Origin: Micractinium sp. NFX-FRZ
Lineage: Eukaryota; Chlorophyta; Trebouxiophyceae; Chlorellales; Chlorellaceae
NCBI GenBank assembly: GCA_029339195.1
Contig: JAPTJF010000689.1
Span: 1-21,158, forward strand
Direction: 5' to 3'
Length of the DNA: 21,158 nt
Shown here: piece by piece, positions 8,901 through 19,153 of the stretch
Numbering within the stretch: position 1 is the stretch's first letter
Layout of the letters: each line of letters opens with the position of its first letter
Translations under genes and position numbers: made by a program
Notes under the pieces: model-generated
Seen by the model: the letters and a program-made list of their open reading frames with translations, nothing else
Databases searched by the model: none
What the model was told of the DNA's origin: nothing

Positions 8901-11094
8901 GCAGACTGGGAAGCTGAGAGCAGCAGGTGTTGGGAGGCGGCACCCTGCACCTCTCCCCTGCCATGATCAGCTGGCCCACCTTTTCCGAGGCGAGCAGCAG
9001 CGCGTCGTGCTCCTCGGGGGAGGGTGACGTGGCGCCAGTGGGGCGAGCTGCCGCCACACCCTGTGCGGGCTGCAGCGGTGGCTGCCCTGCTTCCACGTCA
9101 CTGTCAGGCGGCGGGAGGAGGGGCTCTTGAAGGGCCGAGTCGGTGACCCTCCTCCCTGCCGGCGTGCTGGCGCCGCGCGGCGCCTGCTCCTTCGCCTTGC
9201 TGCCGCCGCTGGCGCGCTGTGGCTCGGGCGGGGCCGCCGCTGCGGTCGTCGGGAGGTAGGTGCCCCACACGGCGGTGTTGATTTCCTGCAGCTTCTGCAG
9301 CGACTTGAGCAGCCTGCACGGCACAGATTCACGCAGAGAGAGGGTGGTAGGGGACACACTTACCATATGAACAAGATGCCACGGCACCACTGACACAAAA
9401 CCACATGCAGTACCACCAAGACAACAACACCAAATACGTGCACCTCCACAGTGCCTCCCCCTCAGCCCAGCCCCAGGCCTCACTCACGTGCGCAGCGACT
9501 CGATGCTGGCGCTCTTTGGGAAGATGAGGACGCTCATGACAACCATGGTCAGCACGCCCGACACGATGCCGCAGATGCGGGTGACCGCCACCTGGAAGGG
9601 GTCTGCACGGCGCAGCAGGGGTGGGGCAAAGGGTGGGCTGTGACGGCACACGGGGGGTGTGCAGGCTCGCCTGACACACGGCCAGCCCAGCACCCCATGG
9701 CCTGCCAGCACCCCAGGGCCTGCCCAGCACCCCATCCCAGCGGTGTGCAATGGGTTCACCTAGGGCACTGCGGCCTCCTGCCCTGGAAAAGGTGTGCAGG
9801 GCAGATGCGCGGTGCAAGGCGTGCATGGCGGCAAGGGGGCTCACCCTTGCCCTGGAGGGCGTTGAAGGAGACGATGACAAAGGCGATGACAAAGAGGCGG
9901 GCCGAGAGGTCCAGCCCAAAGCGCTTGCCCGCCAGGACGGACAGGAAGGCGGCGGCGGCGGCGGCTGCCGCCAGGAACAGCGCATCCGCCTCGCTGGCCT
10001 GCACAGGCGCAGGGTGAAGCAGAGCGGAAGGGTGAGAAGAACCTCCTGGGGAGCCACAGCACGATCGCCAGGAACAGCGCATCCGCCTCGCTGGCCTGCA
10101 AGGGCCGTGGGCGCCGGGCAGGGGCAAAGGCACATGCTGTAGGGTTGGAAGACGGGGCATGCAGTTTGCCGCTGTGTGGCCGCCATGAACAGCGCATCTG
10201 CCCTTACTGGCCTGCATGGGCAGCAAGGGGTGAAAGAATGCGCAAGGGTGAGAACAAATTTTTTGACAAGCGCTGTGTGGCCGCCTGGAACAGGGCATCT
10301 GCCCCGCTGGCCTGCACAGGAACGCTTCTTCTGGGGGTGCAGGAACACTAACTCGCCAAGCAAAACGAGTGCTGTGTGCGATGCTAGGTCCCAAATCTGC
10401 CTGCGCCTGCCAGCATCCCACCACAGCGGCCCCCTGTCTCCCTGGGCCGCACCCACCCAACCCACCTGCAGCGTCCACCAGCCGGTGGCGACCGCCGACG
10501 CCAGGAAGCCCAGCAGGCCGCCGGCGATGGTGCCCAGCACGCGCTCAGCCCCCACCTGGCTCGTCTTCTGCGGCATGCGAGCGATAGGGAAAGGGTGGCG
10601 GCACACATGCCCTGTCAGTGTCATCTAAACCAAGGTGACAAGCACTCACTCAGCCCTCGCGTGGGCTCGCTTTCTGCCGGCGGGGGCCAAGCACGCAAGA
10701 CGCGGGACACGGGGCGGCACAAGCTGAGCCGGAATGTGGCGCATGTTGTTGGCAGCACCACTTGGTGCGCAGGCCGCGAGCCAGGCAGCGGGCGGCAGTG
10801 GCGCGCGTGGCAGCAGCAGGACATGCAGCAGCGGGTGGCGGCGCGGGCCTTCTTGCACTACTGCGTTGCCAGCCAGTGCAAGCAGAACAAAAGCTAACTC
10901 ACCCCAAGCAGAGGCATGGTGACCACCGGTAGCGTGATGAGCGCCCACTTGAGCACCAGCACGGTGGGCCCACGCTCATAGCCCGGGCGGGAGGCGAGGG
11001 AGAAGCCCATCGTGGCGACAAGGGCGGTGGCCACTGCCAGGCGCACCGCCCGCCTGTAGTGGTCGGGCACAGCCTCCTTGGCTTTCAGCCGCAT
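5944..11094 (-). CDS. FUSC/ALMT-like membrane transporter, 706 aa, 11 exons
   Basis: Probable anion or aromatic-acid permease of the FUSC/aluminium-activated malate transporter type. Exons (minus): 11094-10903, 10567-10466, 9998-9845, 9602-9488, 9313-8980, 8630-8522, 8191-8119, 7856-7718, 7371-7235, 6955-6271, 6024-5944; sum 2121 nt, phases all agree. Residues 1-180 hold about six hydrophobic helices, e.g. AVRLAVATALVATMGFSLAS, VLVLKWALITLPVVTMPLLG, the FUSC-like ERVLGTIAGGLLGFLAS, RLFVIAFVIVSFNAL and ICGIVSGVLTMVVMSVLIFP. The rest is a long soluble tail: helical LQKLQEINTAVW, a linker with LQEPLLPPPDSDVE, helical LLDDAEEQLGL, DGFVEQLQDVLGPLYPAGL, then a Ser/Gly/Ala-rich tract and a final helix FLVEELAEQLGVLHASVNAV. 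Introns 7 and 10 appear GC-AG. Introns 2, 5 and 8 carry copies of neighbouring exon edges. Substrate unknown; the family call is fairly sure. Confidence 0.82.
7449..7720. repeat. 81-bp tandem repeat carrying copies of the exon 8 splice donor of gene C
   Basis: Repeat starts, anchored on GCCTGACCTGGA(T/C)GGC, are at 7460, 7541, 7622 and 7711. The last is the true exon 8 end, minus strand GCCATCCAG|GTCAGGC. Periods are 81, 81 and 89; the extra 8 bp is a local CTTCACAA duplication. Each unit also has the CCGCACCGTACC(G/A)CAACTGT core. The array fills most of intron 8 (7717-7372). Confidence 0.9.
8722..8784 (-). other. Candidate cassette exon 6a, duplicate of exon 6 of gene C
   Basis: Reads ALTDLCGLLDDAEKQLGL, against ALTDLYGLLDDAEEQLGL in exon 6 (8630-8522). 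It has its own pyrimidine-rich acceptor (TCTGCCGTACAG) and a weak donor (TCT|GTCAAG). At 63 nt it starts and ends in phase 0, so inclusion between exons 5 and 6 keeps the frame. The two copies differ at six codons in the first 18, four of them silent. Flanking intron sequence is duplicated too. Expression is not shown by the sequence alone. Confidence 0.6.
9686..9740. repeat. 18-bp tandem repeat CAGCACCCCA(T/G)GGCCTGC in intron of gene C
   Basis: About three units of CAGCACCCCAxGGCCTGC follow each other inside the intron 9844-9603. It is a simple minisatellite with no link to an exon edge. Confidence 0.7.
9970..10320. repeat. Four tandem copies of the exon 3 start and acceptor of gene C
   Basis: The plus-strand motif GGAACAGCGCATCCGCCTCG and its variants, followed by CTGGCCTGCA, occur at about 9973 (true exon 3 start), 10070, 10187 and 10287. 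On the minus strand each gives CTGCAGGCC(A)GC..., i.e. an acceptor plus the start of ASEADALF. The period is about 97-117 bp and the array fills the intron 10465-9999. Confidence 0.88.
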
Positions 11095-11788
11095 GGCTGC
11101 AGGTGGCTGCCGCTGCCGCTGCTGCCGCTCCCGCTGCTGCTGCCGCTGCCGCTGCCGCTGCTGCGATCAAGTTCCGGCTGCCTCTGGGTGCCGACTGCGG
11201 TTGCTGGCCGGGCTGCTGCTGCTGGGTGCTTGAATGCTGGGTGAGCGGTTCTCAGGGAAAGGCCACGACCAAGAGGCCTCTGGCAGGGTGGCGGCGAGTG
11301 GTGTGGGGCTGGACAGAGCTATGCAGGGCAGGGGGCCTGTGCAGGGGCGGGGACAAAACCGGGTAGGCGGGTCGGCGGCGGCAGGGGTGGCAGCGGCGCT
11401 GGGCACAGGTGCGTGGACCCCGTGGCATGGCATCGAGCTCATGCATGTCTTCACATGCTTGACAAAGTTGCAAGTGAAGCACGGAAGTGCCTGGGGCGCA
11501 CGTGCGATTCACGGCGCAGGTACCTTTCTAGCAGCCCGCGGTTGCTGGACCAAGCACTCCAATTCTGTTGCCCCAACAGGAGAAATGCAGCGGGAGTGCG
11601 CGTGTGGATGCTAGCACGAAAACCCTTGCTGCGGAGGGTTCGGGGTGCGGCTCTGCCAAGTTTTGTGACAGGAAACAATGGATGAGCTGTACACCCTAGT
11701 GAGGAGACAGGCAACCCACAGAGGCCGCCACCGTGCTGCCAATCTGGCCGCCACTGGCACAGCGCACGCAGCAGGGGTTGCAGCACAA
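11095..11788. other. Intergenic region: 5' flank of gene C, downstream of gene D
   Basis: No supported exon. At 11105-11165, just upstream of the ATG of gene C, is an imperfect (GCN)n run (CTGCCGCTGCCGCT type), probably in the leader. No TATA box was recognised. The left part should hold the promoter of gene C. Confidence 0.5.
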
Positions 11789-11793
11789 TTACA
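11789..11793 (-). terminator. TGTAA polyadenylation motif, gene D
   Basis: TGTAA on the minus strand, about 160 nt past the TAA stop of gene D. This would give a 3' UTR of about 175 nt ending near 11775. Confidence 0.6.
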
Positions 11794-11952
11794 TTTCTCA
11801 CCAGGCATTCAACCGTCCGTAGCCGCAATCAGGAAGGCATTGCATTCCACTTGACTGCCCAGCAATTAGTTTTGAGGATGCACCCAGCAGCGCTTGGTGC
11901 CGGCTCGCAGTGCCAAGTCGCCCGTGCCGTGGCGACAGCATGCTGAAGCTCT

Positions 11953-14900
11953 TTACTTTAGTTCCAAGAACAGAGCCTCCTGCTTGGCAGACAGACCTGC
12001 GTCTGCCAGGCTGGAGCCACCCCCTTCCTGAAGCACGCGGCGCGGGTAGGAGGTAGCCAGGCGGTAGCTGCTGGGCAGGATGGGCGGGGGCCCGCCCTCG
12101 GCAGCGCCTGCGCGTCCGCTCTCCACGTCCACAAAATCGAACACCGCCTGTATTGTGGGGGAGAAGGCGGCCGAGAGTAGGAATGTGAGTACGTCACTAA
12201 ATGCGCCCTCTCTCCCCGTCAATAAAGTGACTAGAGCCCGAGGATAAGGAGGGTGCGTGGGGGGGAAGTGTGTTTGGGGGGGGGGGAGGGGCAAAGAGGC
12301 TTGGGCGGGTGGGAGGGCAGGCAGCAGATAGAGTGCTGGCGATGTGCGTAGGTGCAAGGGTGCATGAAGGCGCGCCTGCTCTGCACCAGGCACCCACTTT
12401 CACGCGCATGCAGGCCCCCACCTAATTCCCCGCCTGCGGGACTGCTCCCTCACCACGCCCTGCTTGCCCGCCCCCCACTTGCCTGCAGCGGGTCGGAGCG
12501 GCGGAAGCGGCGTGCGTAGCGCCCGCCCGCAGGCAGGCGCACAGCCAGGTTGATCCCCTCTGCGTCGTCCGCAGCCGGCTCTGCCGGCAGGCTGGCCTGC
12601 TTGCTGCGCAGCTCCAGCTCTCGCCTGGCAGTAGGGCAGCGGGGGCAGGAGGAGCAAGGAGCGGTGGACGTCAAGAGTTGATGCCCTGTGGGTTGTGTGC
12701 GGGCTGGCAGTGGGGGCGGGGGGCAGGAGACGGGAGTACAGGGGCACAAGTGCCCGTATGTCAGAGGGTCTGCTGCCAGGCTGGCTGGCAGCGTGTTCCC
12801 CTGAGTGCCTCAGGGGGGAGTGAGGAGGAGGTGAGAGGAGGTGATACACAAGGAAGCGAGGCGGAGGAGGAGGTGAGGGCGGTCAGGGGTGGGCTGTCAG
12901 GGACGTGCACATGCACGCATGCACGGCATGGGGGGAGGGAGGCAGGGCAGCAGGGCGGAGGCGCAACGCAGCGCACCAGGCCTTGCTTCCACGCCTGCTG
13001 TGCAACGCAGCGAGACCCTGGCCCTGTTTTGCAAGGCAGCGCGCCCAGCCACGCCACATGCAAGGTAGCCGCACCTCTCTGTCTCCTCCGCCTTCTGCCG
13101 CGCCTCCGCCTCTGCCGCTGCGGCCGCCGCGGCCGCCGCCTCCTGCTCCTCACGCCGCTGCCGCTCTGCCGCCTCTGCTTTCTCTCGGTCGGCACGCAGG
13201 GACTCGTAATAGGCAGCATCCTGTGCAGGCGGGAGCAGATGGTAGGGGAAGCAGTGTGGCACAAAGGACCTGATGAGCACAAGCAGCATGCAACGGCCCA
13301 TACTGCAAACAAAGTGCGCAGCCGGAAGCCTGCTGGCTGGGGAAGGGTGAAGCCAGTGTGTGACGACAGCACATGCTGCGGTGACGGTGCGTGCTCCGGT
13401 GACCACACCAGCCCTGGGCCCGCACCTGCTCTGCTCTGAGGCTCTCTCGTGCCTGCGCCCCTGGCGACATCACGCGCGGCTGGTAGCGAGGGTCGTTGCC
13501 AAAATCTGCGGCGGGTGCAGGGGTAGGGTGGGGCGGGCAGGAAAGGTAACACAGGGTGGTGAGAAGTGGGTGGGCAGGCAGGCAGGAAGGCGGGACGTTA
13601 AGATGGCAGGCGCACAGGCAGGCCGCCGGGCCCGCCCCACCCCACCTCCTTCACACCCGTCCTCCACACTCGTGCCCGGAACAAACCCTCACCCCAATCC
13701 TGCGGCCCAGTCCTGCCCGCCCCACCCGAACCCAGCCCCACCTGGCAGCTCTCCTTCATACCCGCCCCCCTGGATGGCCGCCATCAGCATGCGCTGCTCC
13801 TCTAAATTCACATCATCCGGCAGCAGCGGCAGCTCCTCATCCCCGGCCTGCCCTCCAGCCGGCCCCAGCCCGGGGCCCTGCTGCCGCTGCTGCTGCTGCT
13901 GCTGCTGCTGGCGGGGAGCTGCGGGGGCGGGCTGGTACTCGTCCATCACCGCAAAGCGCTGGCCTGCAGGGGGAGGTCACACTGAAGCCGTGAGAACGAG
14001 GAAGGCACGGCAAAGAGGAAAGCATGGCAACTGAGGACAGCATCACACCCTGAGGGACGTGATGAGGAGACCAACTGGTGCAATTGCGGTGAAACCCATC
14101 ACAGTTCGCTGCATGCAGCACACGCCCAGCCAGCAGCCCTACCCGCGCGAGACACACACCCCATCAATAAGGCAAGCTGGCGCCACAAGGGACCCACCCA
14201 GCAGCTCCAGATCTCGGTCCACCTCCCCCACCACGCGCCGCCGGTTGCGCCGCACCCGCCGCCCCTGGGACCCAACCTCCAGCTCATCCTCTACTGAACC
14301 CACACGCTGCATCCCCTCTGCAAAGGGGGAGGGGGGATGTGAAGCGGCAGTGGCGGGTGCGCAGGGAAGCTCGGCAAGCGACCCTGCATACAGGCTCGTC
14401 TGCCGCAGTCACAGGGCAGTGCAGTGTCAGCAGCCCGGCAGCCTCTCAGCGCAGCCTCACAGTGCCAGCACAGAGCTGCATAAAAACACCAGGGCAATAC
14501 TCATACATACAGCACAAAGTGCAGCCAACCAGACATTGCAGGCAGCCAATGATCGTCCACACCCTTGCCCAACCATTGCCTGCCAGATCATCTGTTGAAT
14601 AGGGCAGCAGAACTGAGCGACTGCAGTGCAGTGCCCCAATGTTCCATAAAAACCCTGCACGATGCGAGCACAGCAAAACATGCCATTTGAACAAAACAAA
14701 ACTCACCATCACTCAGCTCGTCGATTCGGTTGGGGCGCCGGCGCCCCAGGCTGCTGGCCAGCACCGCCATGTCATCGTCCTCGTCATCATCCAGGATCTG
14801 AGGGAAGAAAGTGAGAGCAGAGGTTGTTTCTGTTCACTCAGGTGCTAGAGTGGAAGTGGGGTGGGCTGCACAACCATGGCATCGTCCTCATTAGCATTCA

Positions 14901-15887
14901 GGAACAACAGGAAAGCGCCTTGGGTTGATGTCAATAAGTGGGATGTGGGTTACAGATGTCACCGTTGAACGTCATCATGCAGGGTCTGCTGACATGGCAA
15001 CGGCATGTGGGGTGGGGTGGGGTGCACAAGGAGAGCGGCGATGAGGGCATGCATGTGCGAGTGTGCAGAGAGCGAGCACCATCACTGTAAGCGAACCACG
15101 GATCCTGTCCCTTCACACCACACCCCGCCCGCCCCACCCACACTTACCTCGATTGGGCTGCTGCGCGGTCGTGCAGCCGCAGGCAGCGGCCGGCTGGCGG
15201 GGCCGCCGCCGCCGCCGCCCCCTCTGAACCTGCCCAAGCCCGCTCCGCCCCGCACATTCCTCGCATCTCTCCCCGCCTCCTCCTCCTCATCCTCAACCAC
15301 CACCTCATCATCTGGCTCCTCTATGTAGTTTGGAGGCGACGTGGGTGCTGCCCCAAAGCCCGCCGCACCCATGCCGCCTGCTCCTGCTGCACCCATCATG
15401 CCTGCTGCGCCTGCACCCATGTCCATGCCGGCGGCGCCCCCAAAGCCTTCCATCCCCCCGCCCCCGAAACCGTCATCTTCAGCGGGCCCCCCGCCGGCAC
15501 CGGGGCCCGCACCGTGCCCCACGCCGCCGCTCTCCAGGAACCACTCCACAGCGCTGTTCACGTCCCAGCCGTGCTGCAGGTGGGCGGGCGGGTGGGGCGG
15601 GCGGGCGGCAAGGAGGAGTTTGGGGACAAAATTGGGCAGCAGGGTGGCGCAGGCAGGTCGCAGGGTGCGGTCCTCCTGGATGGCGGTGCCAATGATACCT
15701 GCCAAGGCCTGATACAATGCTGCCTCGGGTCCTTCGCAATCAGGCCTAGAATGCACCTGTGGAGAGGCCTCTGCTCAAGCTTTGCCCCGCAAGCGTTAAG
15801 TCTCACCGCATCCAGCACATGCTCTGCCACGTGAGGTGGAGCACCAGTCAGGCTCTCAAACAGAGCCAGAGCCTCGTCCCGGTCCAT
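11953..15887 (-). CDS. UBA- and UBX-domain protein (plant PUX type), 500 aa, nine coding exons
   Basis: Probable adaptor that links ubiquitinated clients to the AAA ATPase Cdc48/p97. Exons (minus): 15887-15807, 15573-15148, 14797-14707, 14317-14198, 13963-13742, 13505-13426, 13220-13075, 12624-12483, 12147-11953; 1503 nt, phases all agree. The start gives MDRDEALALFESLTG, a typical UBA-like N-terminus continuing over the first intron (AEHVLDA|HGWDVNSAVEWFLE). Then come a Gly/Ala/Met-rich stretch, an acidic stretch (DDEVVVEDEEEE), DDDEDDDMAVLASSL (possibly UIM-like), a Q8 run, DDVNLEEQRMLMAAIQ, and a coiled coil from DAAYYESLRADREKAEA through an Ala/Glu-rich helix. The UBX domain covers about 405-500: INLAVRLPAGGRYARRF, VFDFVDV, YRLATSYPRR (the cis-Pro loop that contacts p97), and SLADAGLSAKQEALFLEL at the end. 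No UAS domain is seen, so PUX8-like is a better guess than FAF1/FAF2. The last intron is GC-AG. Confidence 0.9.
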
Positions 15888-15929
15888 GTTGCCAGGCGGC
15901 AAAGTGGCTACAACGAACCAGTAAAGGGC

Positions 15930-16084
15930 CTGCGGGCACACAAGGCGGCAGAGGCGTGTGTTCCGGTGGCGGTGGCGGTGGCGACGGCGGCGGCAGCAAC
16001 TGGGGGCGCGGAACGATCTGCCGCCGCCGCAACATCCGTCGTCTGCATTATTCCCGTGATTCTGGCCATCGGTTTCAACCTCAC
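15930..16084 (-). other. Probable intron in the 5' UTR of gene D
   Basis: On the minus strand, GAGCACAG|GTGAGG at 16085/16084 and GTGCCCGCAG at 15930 make a good donor-acceptor pair 43 nt upstream of the ATG of gene D. Transcription would then start above 16085. An N-terminal coding extension is possible but not supported by family alignment. Confidence 0.4.
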
Positions 16085-16085
16085 C

Positions 16086-17905
16086 TGTGCTCGCGAGTCA
16101 AAAACTGTGCAACACCGATCGCCAGAGAGCCTGCCGCGCTTCAGTGCGCACTGGCGCTTCCGAATTGCTCAGCAGCTGCCTTGTGAGGAGACGAGCGTCT
16201 CCCAAACAACCGGGCGTGGCTCGCTGCCGAGGGCAGTCTTCCAGGCCGCTCTCGGTGCCAGTGTAGGCCCGGTAAACTCCACCTAACAGCGGTGTATAGC
16301 GAGCACGCGCCGTGCGTGCGAATGGGAGCCGTTGGCCCGCCTGGAAGCCCCAGGAATGGCCGCCACAAGTGCCTGCGTGGCGGCCGCCCATGGCTCGCCA
16401 GTCCGCCGCCGCTAGTGGGCGTTCACACCAGGCTGTCTGTGCGCTCTTCGTCTCACAGTTCAAGCAGTTTAAGGCGCACTCGAAAGTTTATACTGGAATC
16501 AAGGTAATTCGACATTTTTGCCTTCCTGACTCTGGTCGTCCAAAGCAGGCAGGCTGCACCGTGTGCCATGACCATCGCCTGGGCCCCACCCCCCTCATGA
16601 ATGCCTCAAGGCTCTCATATGAATGCAAGCTTGGAAGCGTCAAAAGAAGCAGCTCAAAGATCCTTGGGTGTGTGGGGCTCCAGTGCGCATTCCCTGCATG
16701 CCTCGCTGCACCACGGCAGTACCACACCGCTCATAACCAACCAGCTTGAGGGCGGGAACGGCAGCCTGCTGGGCGGGGACGGCAGCCCCTGAGGAAGGGG
16801 AAGGTTGGGGGCTGGCTGCCAGGCTCATGCGCACTAGCGCCTGATCCTTCGAGTCCAGGGAAGGCGCAGCATCCTGCCGACACGTGTGTGGGTCCCCCAG
16901 CACTTCTCATCTGCCCAGGCGTACCGCAAGAGGAGGCACCCAGTGTTGAACGGACGGCGCCTGCAACGCACTGCCAGCTTCAGGTCAAATAAGCTCAACA
17001 CAGCGCTCGCCCTGCACAGGTGACAAAATGCGGTCACAACATACGTTCTCATATTCAGCTTGAAGGCAGCGGTGGTGGCACCCATGCAGCCGCCTGCCAG
17101 GCAGGTCACACACTGCTGTGCCAGCATGCCGCCTGCACCCTCGTCAGGCGCTGCAGCTCTGCTGCCATGTTCTGCTGCATGCCGCTCGCCCAGTGAACGG
17201 ACGCCAGCTAGTTTGCACGCTGAATGCCCAGGGAATGCCTCGCCCTACAGCTTTGTGACTCCCTGAACAGCTCCCGAAAGTGCAGGTCATGCCTACCAGC
17301 CGTCCTTGTGATCCGATCATGCCGAGAATGAGGTAACCAGTGCAGATACACGGGCAAAAACCAAGCAAGCAAGCGCTTAGCAGACAATGGTTGTGAGGTT
17401 GGCTGAGAGCAGTGCAGCAGTGCTGCGTCATTCGGAGCGGCAGTTGCAGGCTGCCGTGCCCCCGGCTGCGCTGCATTGATCGCACTTGGCAGTCTGGGCC
17501 TGCCAAACTCGATGGACAGGGCTGACAACAAGAACTGTGGCCTTTTGAATGTCTGACATGGCGAGCCAAGGTGCAGCGTTGCAGCCCCTTCAGATTGATT
17601 GCTGCAACTACTGGACAGTAAAACGATATCAAGGGCGGCAAACGGAGCACCCAGGCACCTGCAGGCCGATAGTTTTCTTCCCTGCCCATGCGGCACTGCA
17701 CTCCTCCATCGCTCGCCGTCTGCCCAATCAGGCTCATCGGTCGCTGTGACGGTCGCCGAAACCCCGAACCAGCGACTGTCCGTGCAAACCCGGAGCACAG
17801 CGTCACCCCGCTGCGTAGAGGAACCCCCGCGGGTGGCGATCAGGACGCAGCCTCGGGCGTGAGAGGCGGGTTTAAGCTTGGCAGCGGCAGTAGGAGGGCG
17901 CCACG
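16086..17905. other. Divergent intergenic region between gene D and gene E
   Basis: Apart from the weak candidate at 16640-17132, no exon is supported. It should hold the promoters of gene D (minus) and gene E (plus). The leader of gene E just upstream of 17906 includes GGCAGCGGCAGTAGGAGG. No TATA box was recognised. Confidence 0.45.
16640..17132 (-). CDS. Unrecognised candidate gene, minus strand, low confidence
   Basis: Three exon-like segments lie in the 2-kb gap between genes D and E. Segment 17132-17045 reads GGMLAQQCVTCLAGGCMGAT then TAAFKLNMR, between an acceptor (GGTGCAG) and a good donor (GTATGT). A piece from 17011 starts after CTGTGCAG and reads ASAVLSLFDLKLAV in compatible phase. 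From 16873, after GTCGGCAG, comes DAAPSLDSKDQALVRMSLAA, open to a TGA at 16640. The Gly/Cys-rich first segment could be a membrane helix. No start codon is certain, the joins between the second and third segments do not agree in phase, and no family was recognised. It may be no gene at all. Confidence 0.22.
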
Positions 17906-18634
17906 ATGGGCAAAATTCTCGACGAGCCAAAGTACGCAGTGGTGGACAACGCACCCAGCTTTTCCAAGATAGGTGAGTCATGTAGTGTCATCTGAGCCGG
18001 CGCCTCGCCAGGGCCGCCTGCCACCTCTCCACGCCGCCGCCGCCACCGCCACCCGCCCTCTTCCTGCCTCGCCGCCCTGGCAGCGCCTGCCCAAGGCTGT
18101 TCGTTGAAAGTGTCTTGCCTGCTGCTGTTTTCCATGCGCAGTGGGTAACTTCTCCATTGAGGACTTTACCGTGTGGGCTGCGACGACAGGTGTCTGCATC
18201 CCTCTGGGGTACCTCGCAGGTGTGTCTTGCGTGCACACGCTGACAGCCGGCAGCGGGTGGCCCATGCTGCCCATGCGTGCCACCCTTTTTTGCTATGCCT
18301 AGCTGTGACCTGCATTGGATTGGTGACAAACTGGGCAGCTTGATGCAGCGCCACTAGCCGCTGCGCACCTTGCTGCACCTCGCACCTCACTGCGCTGCAC
18401 CCCACACTCACACCCTCACCGCCTGCACCGCCCGCCATCAATCCCGCCCCCGCAGGCGCGCAGCGCAGCCCCGCGTTTGCAAAGGTGTCTGGCGCCATGG
18501 CCCGCCCCTCCATGTGGGCTGGCGGCATCATGGGCCTGGCTGCCGGCTTCATGCTGGCATACCAGAACAGCAGCGGGCGGCTGATGGGGCTGCTGCCCAA
18601 CGAGAGCGAGGTGCGGGAGCACGGCCGGGTGTGA
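17906..18634 (+). CDS. NADH:ubiquinone oxidoreductase (complex I) 20.9 kDa-type subunit, 107 aa
   Basis: Accessory subunit of mitochondrial complex I, of the plant/fungal 20.9 kDa family, a small inner-membrane protein. Exons (plus): 17906-17972, 18142-18219, 18456-18634, phases 1 and 1; 324 nt. Start context GCCACGATGG. The protein opens MGKILDEPKYAVVDNAPSFS, matching the family pattern YPVVD-x-x-P-x-FxKVVGNFS; then IVGNFSIEDFTVWAATTG and GYLAG. Exon 3 gives the hallmark GGIMGLAAGFMLAYQNSSGR followed by LMGLLPNESEV. Two hydrophobic helices (about residues 33-48 and 67-82) fit membrane insertion. Length is normal for the family (about 105 in plants). The end REHGRV is read straight to TGA; a GAG|GTGCGG site at 18610 could be a further donor with an unseen last exon, so the last six residues are less sure. 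Confidence 0.93.
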
Positions 18635-18960
18635 TGCGGCACGGGGAACTTGCTACCTCTCAAGCGCTTCCTACCCACCACGACAGGCAAGCCAGGCCAG
18701 GCTGCACGCCACGCGGCTGAGCTGTGTTTGGGCCGCCAGCTGGCACGCTGTGCAGCCAGCCAGCAGCTCTGCAGCGACGGCTACAGCGAGCGGTTGACCA
18801 CTGCAAGCCTTGATGGCTGTTGCAGCGGCAGCATATGCGCTCCCCGCACTGTTGAGTGCGCCCTGCCTGCCCATGCCCCGCCCCTCTGCTTCTGTTTCCC
18901 TTTTGCTCCTTCTCCATTGTTCTCACTGTTCTGTTCGCTGCTGAGGAGTACTGTCCGCCA

Positions 18961-18965
18961 TGTAA
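18961..18965 (+). terminator. TGTAA polyadenylation motif, gene E
   Basis: TGTAA on the plus strand about 327 nt past the stop of gene E. Cleavage near 18980 leaves about 175 bp to the stop of the convergent SNU114 gene, so the two 3' UTRs are nearly touching or overlap. No TGTAA was found for SNU114 on the minus strand in this gap. Confidence 0.6.
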
Positions 18966-19153
18966 CAAACGTACTGCAGCTCGGCAGCAGCAAGGGGGCT
19001 TTGCATCGGCACGAGAGAACACACAGCAACCGAGGGCTGCAGGCGCCGCTGGCTGGCTCCGACAGCTGCCGCCGTTAGCGCTGCAGCCGGACTGCTGCTC
19101 CCGCGTAACGCAAGTGCGCCTGCAGCTCCCGCAGCGACCTCCTGCCTGTGAGC

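Noticed and set aside
9329..10624. Long minus open frame of 431 codons taken as a single gene
   Set aside because: Only its start (10567-10466) is coding in this frame; the rest is intron and other-frame exons of gene C.
12905..13273. Plus-strand open frame antisense to gene D
   Set aside because: It mirrors the Ala/Glu-rich coiled-coil exon; no independent support.
17144..17981. Long minus open frames opposite the start of gene E
   Set aside because: No start context, family match or splice pattern; they overlap exon 1 of the well supported complex I gene.
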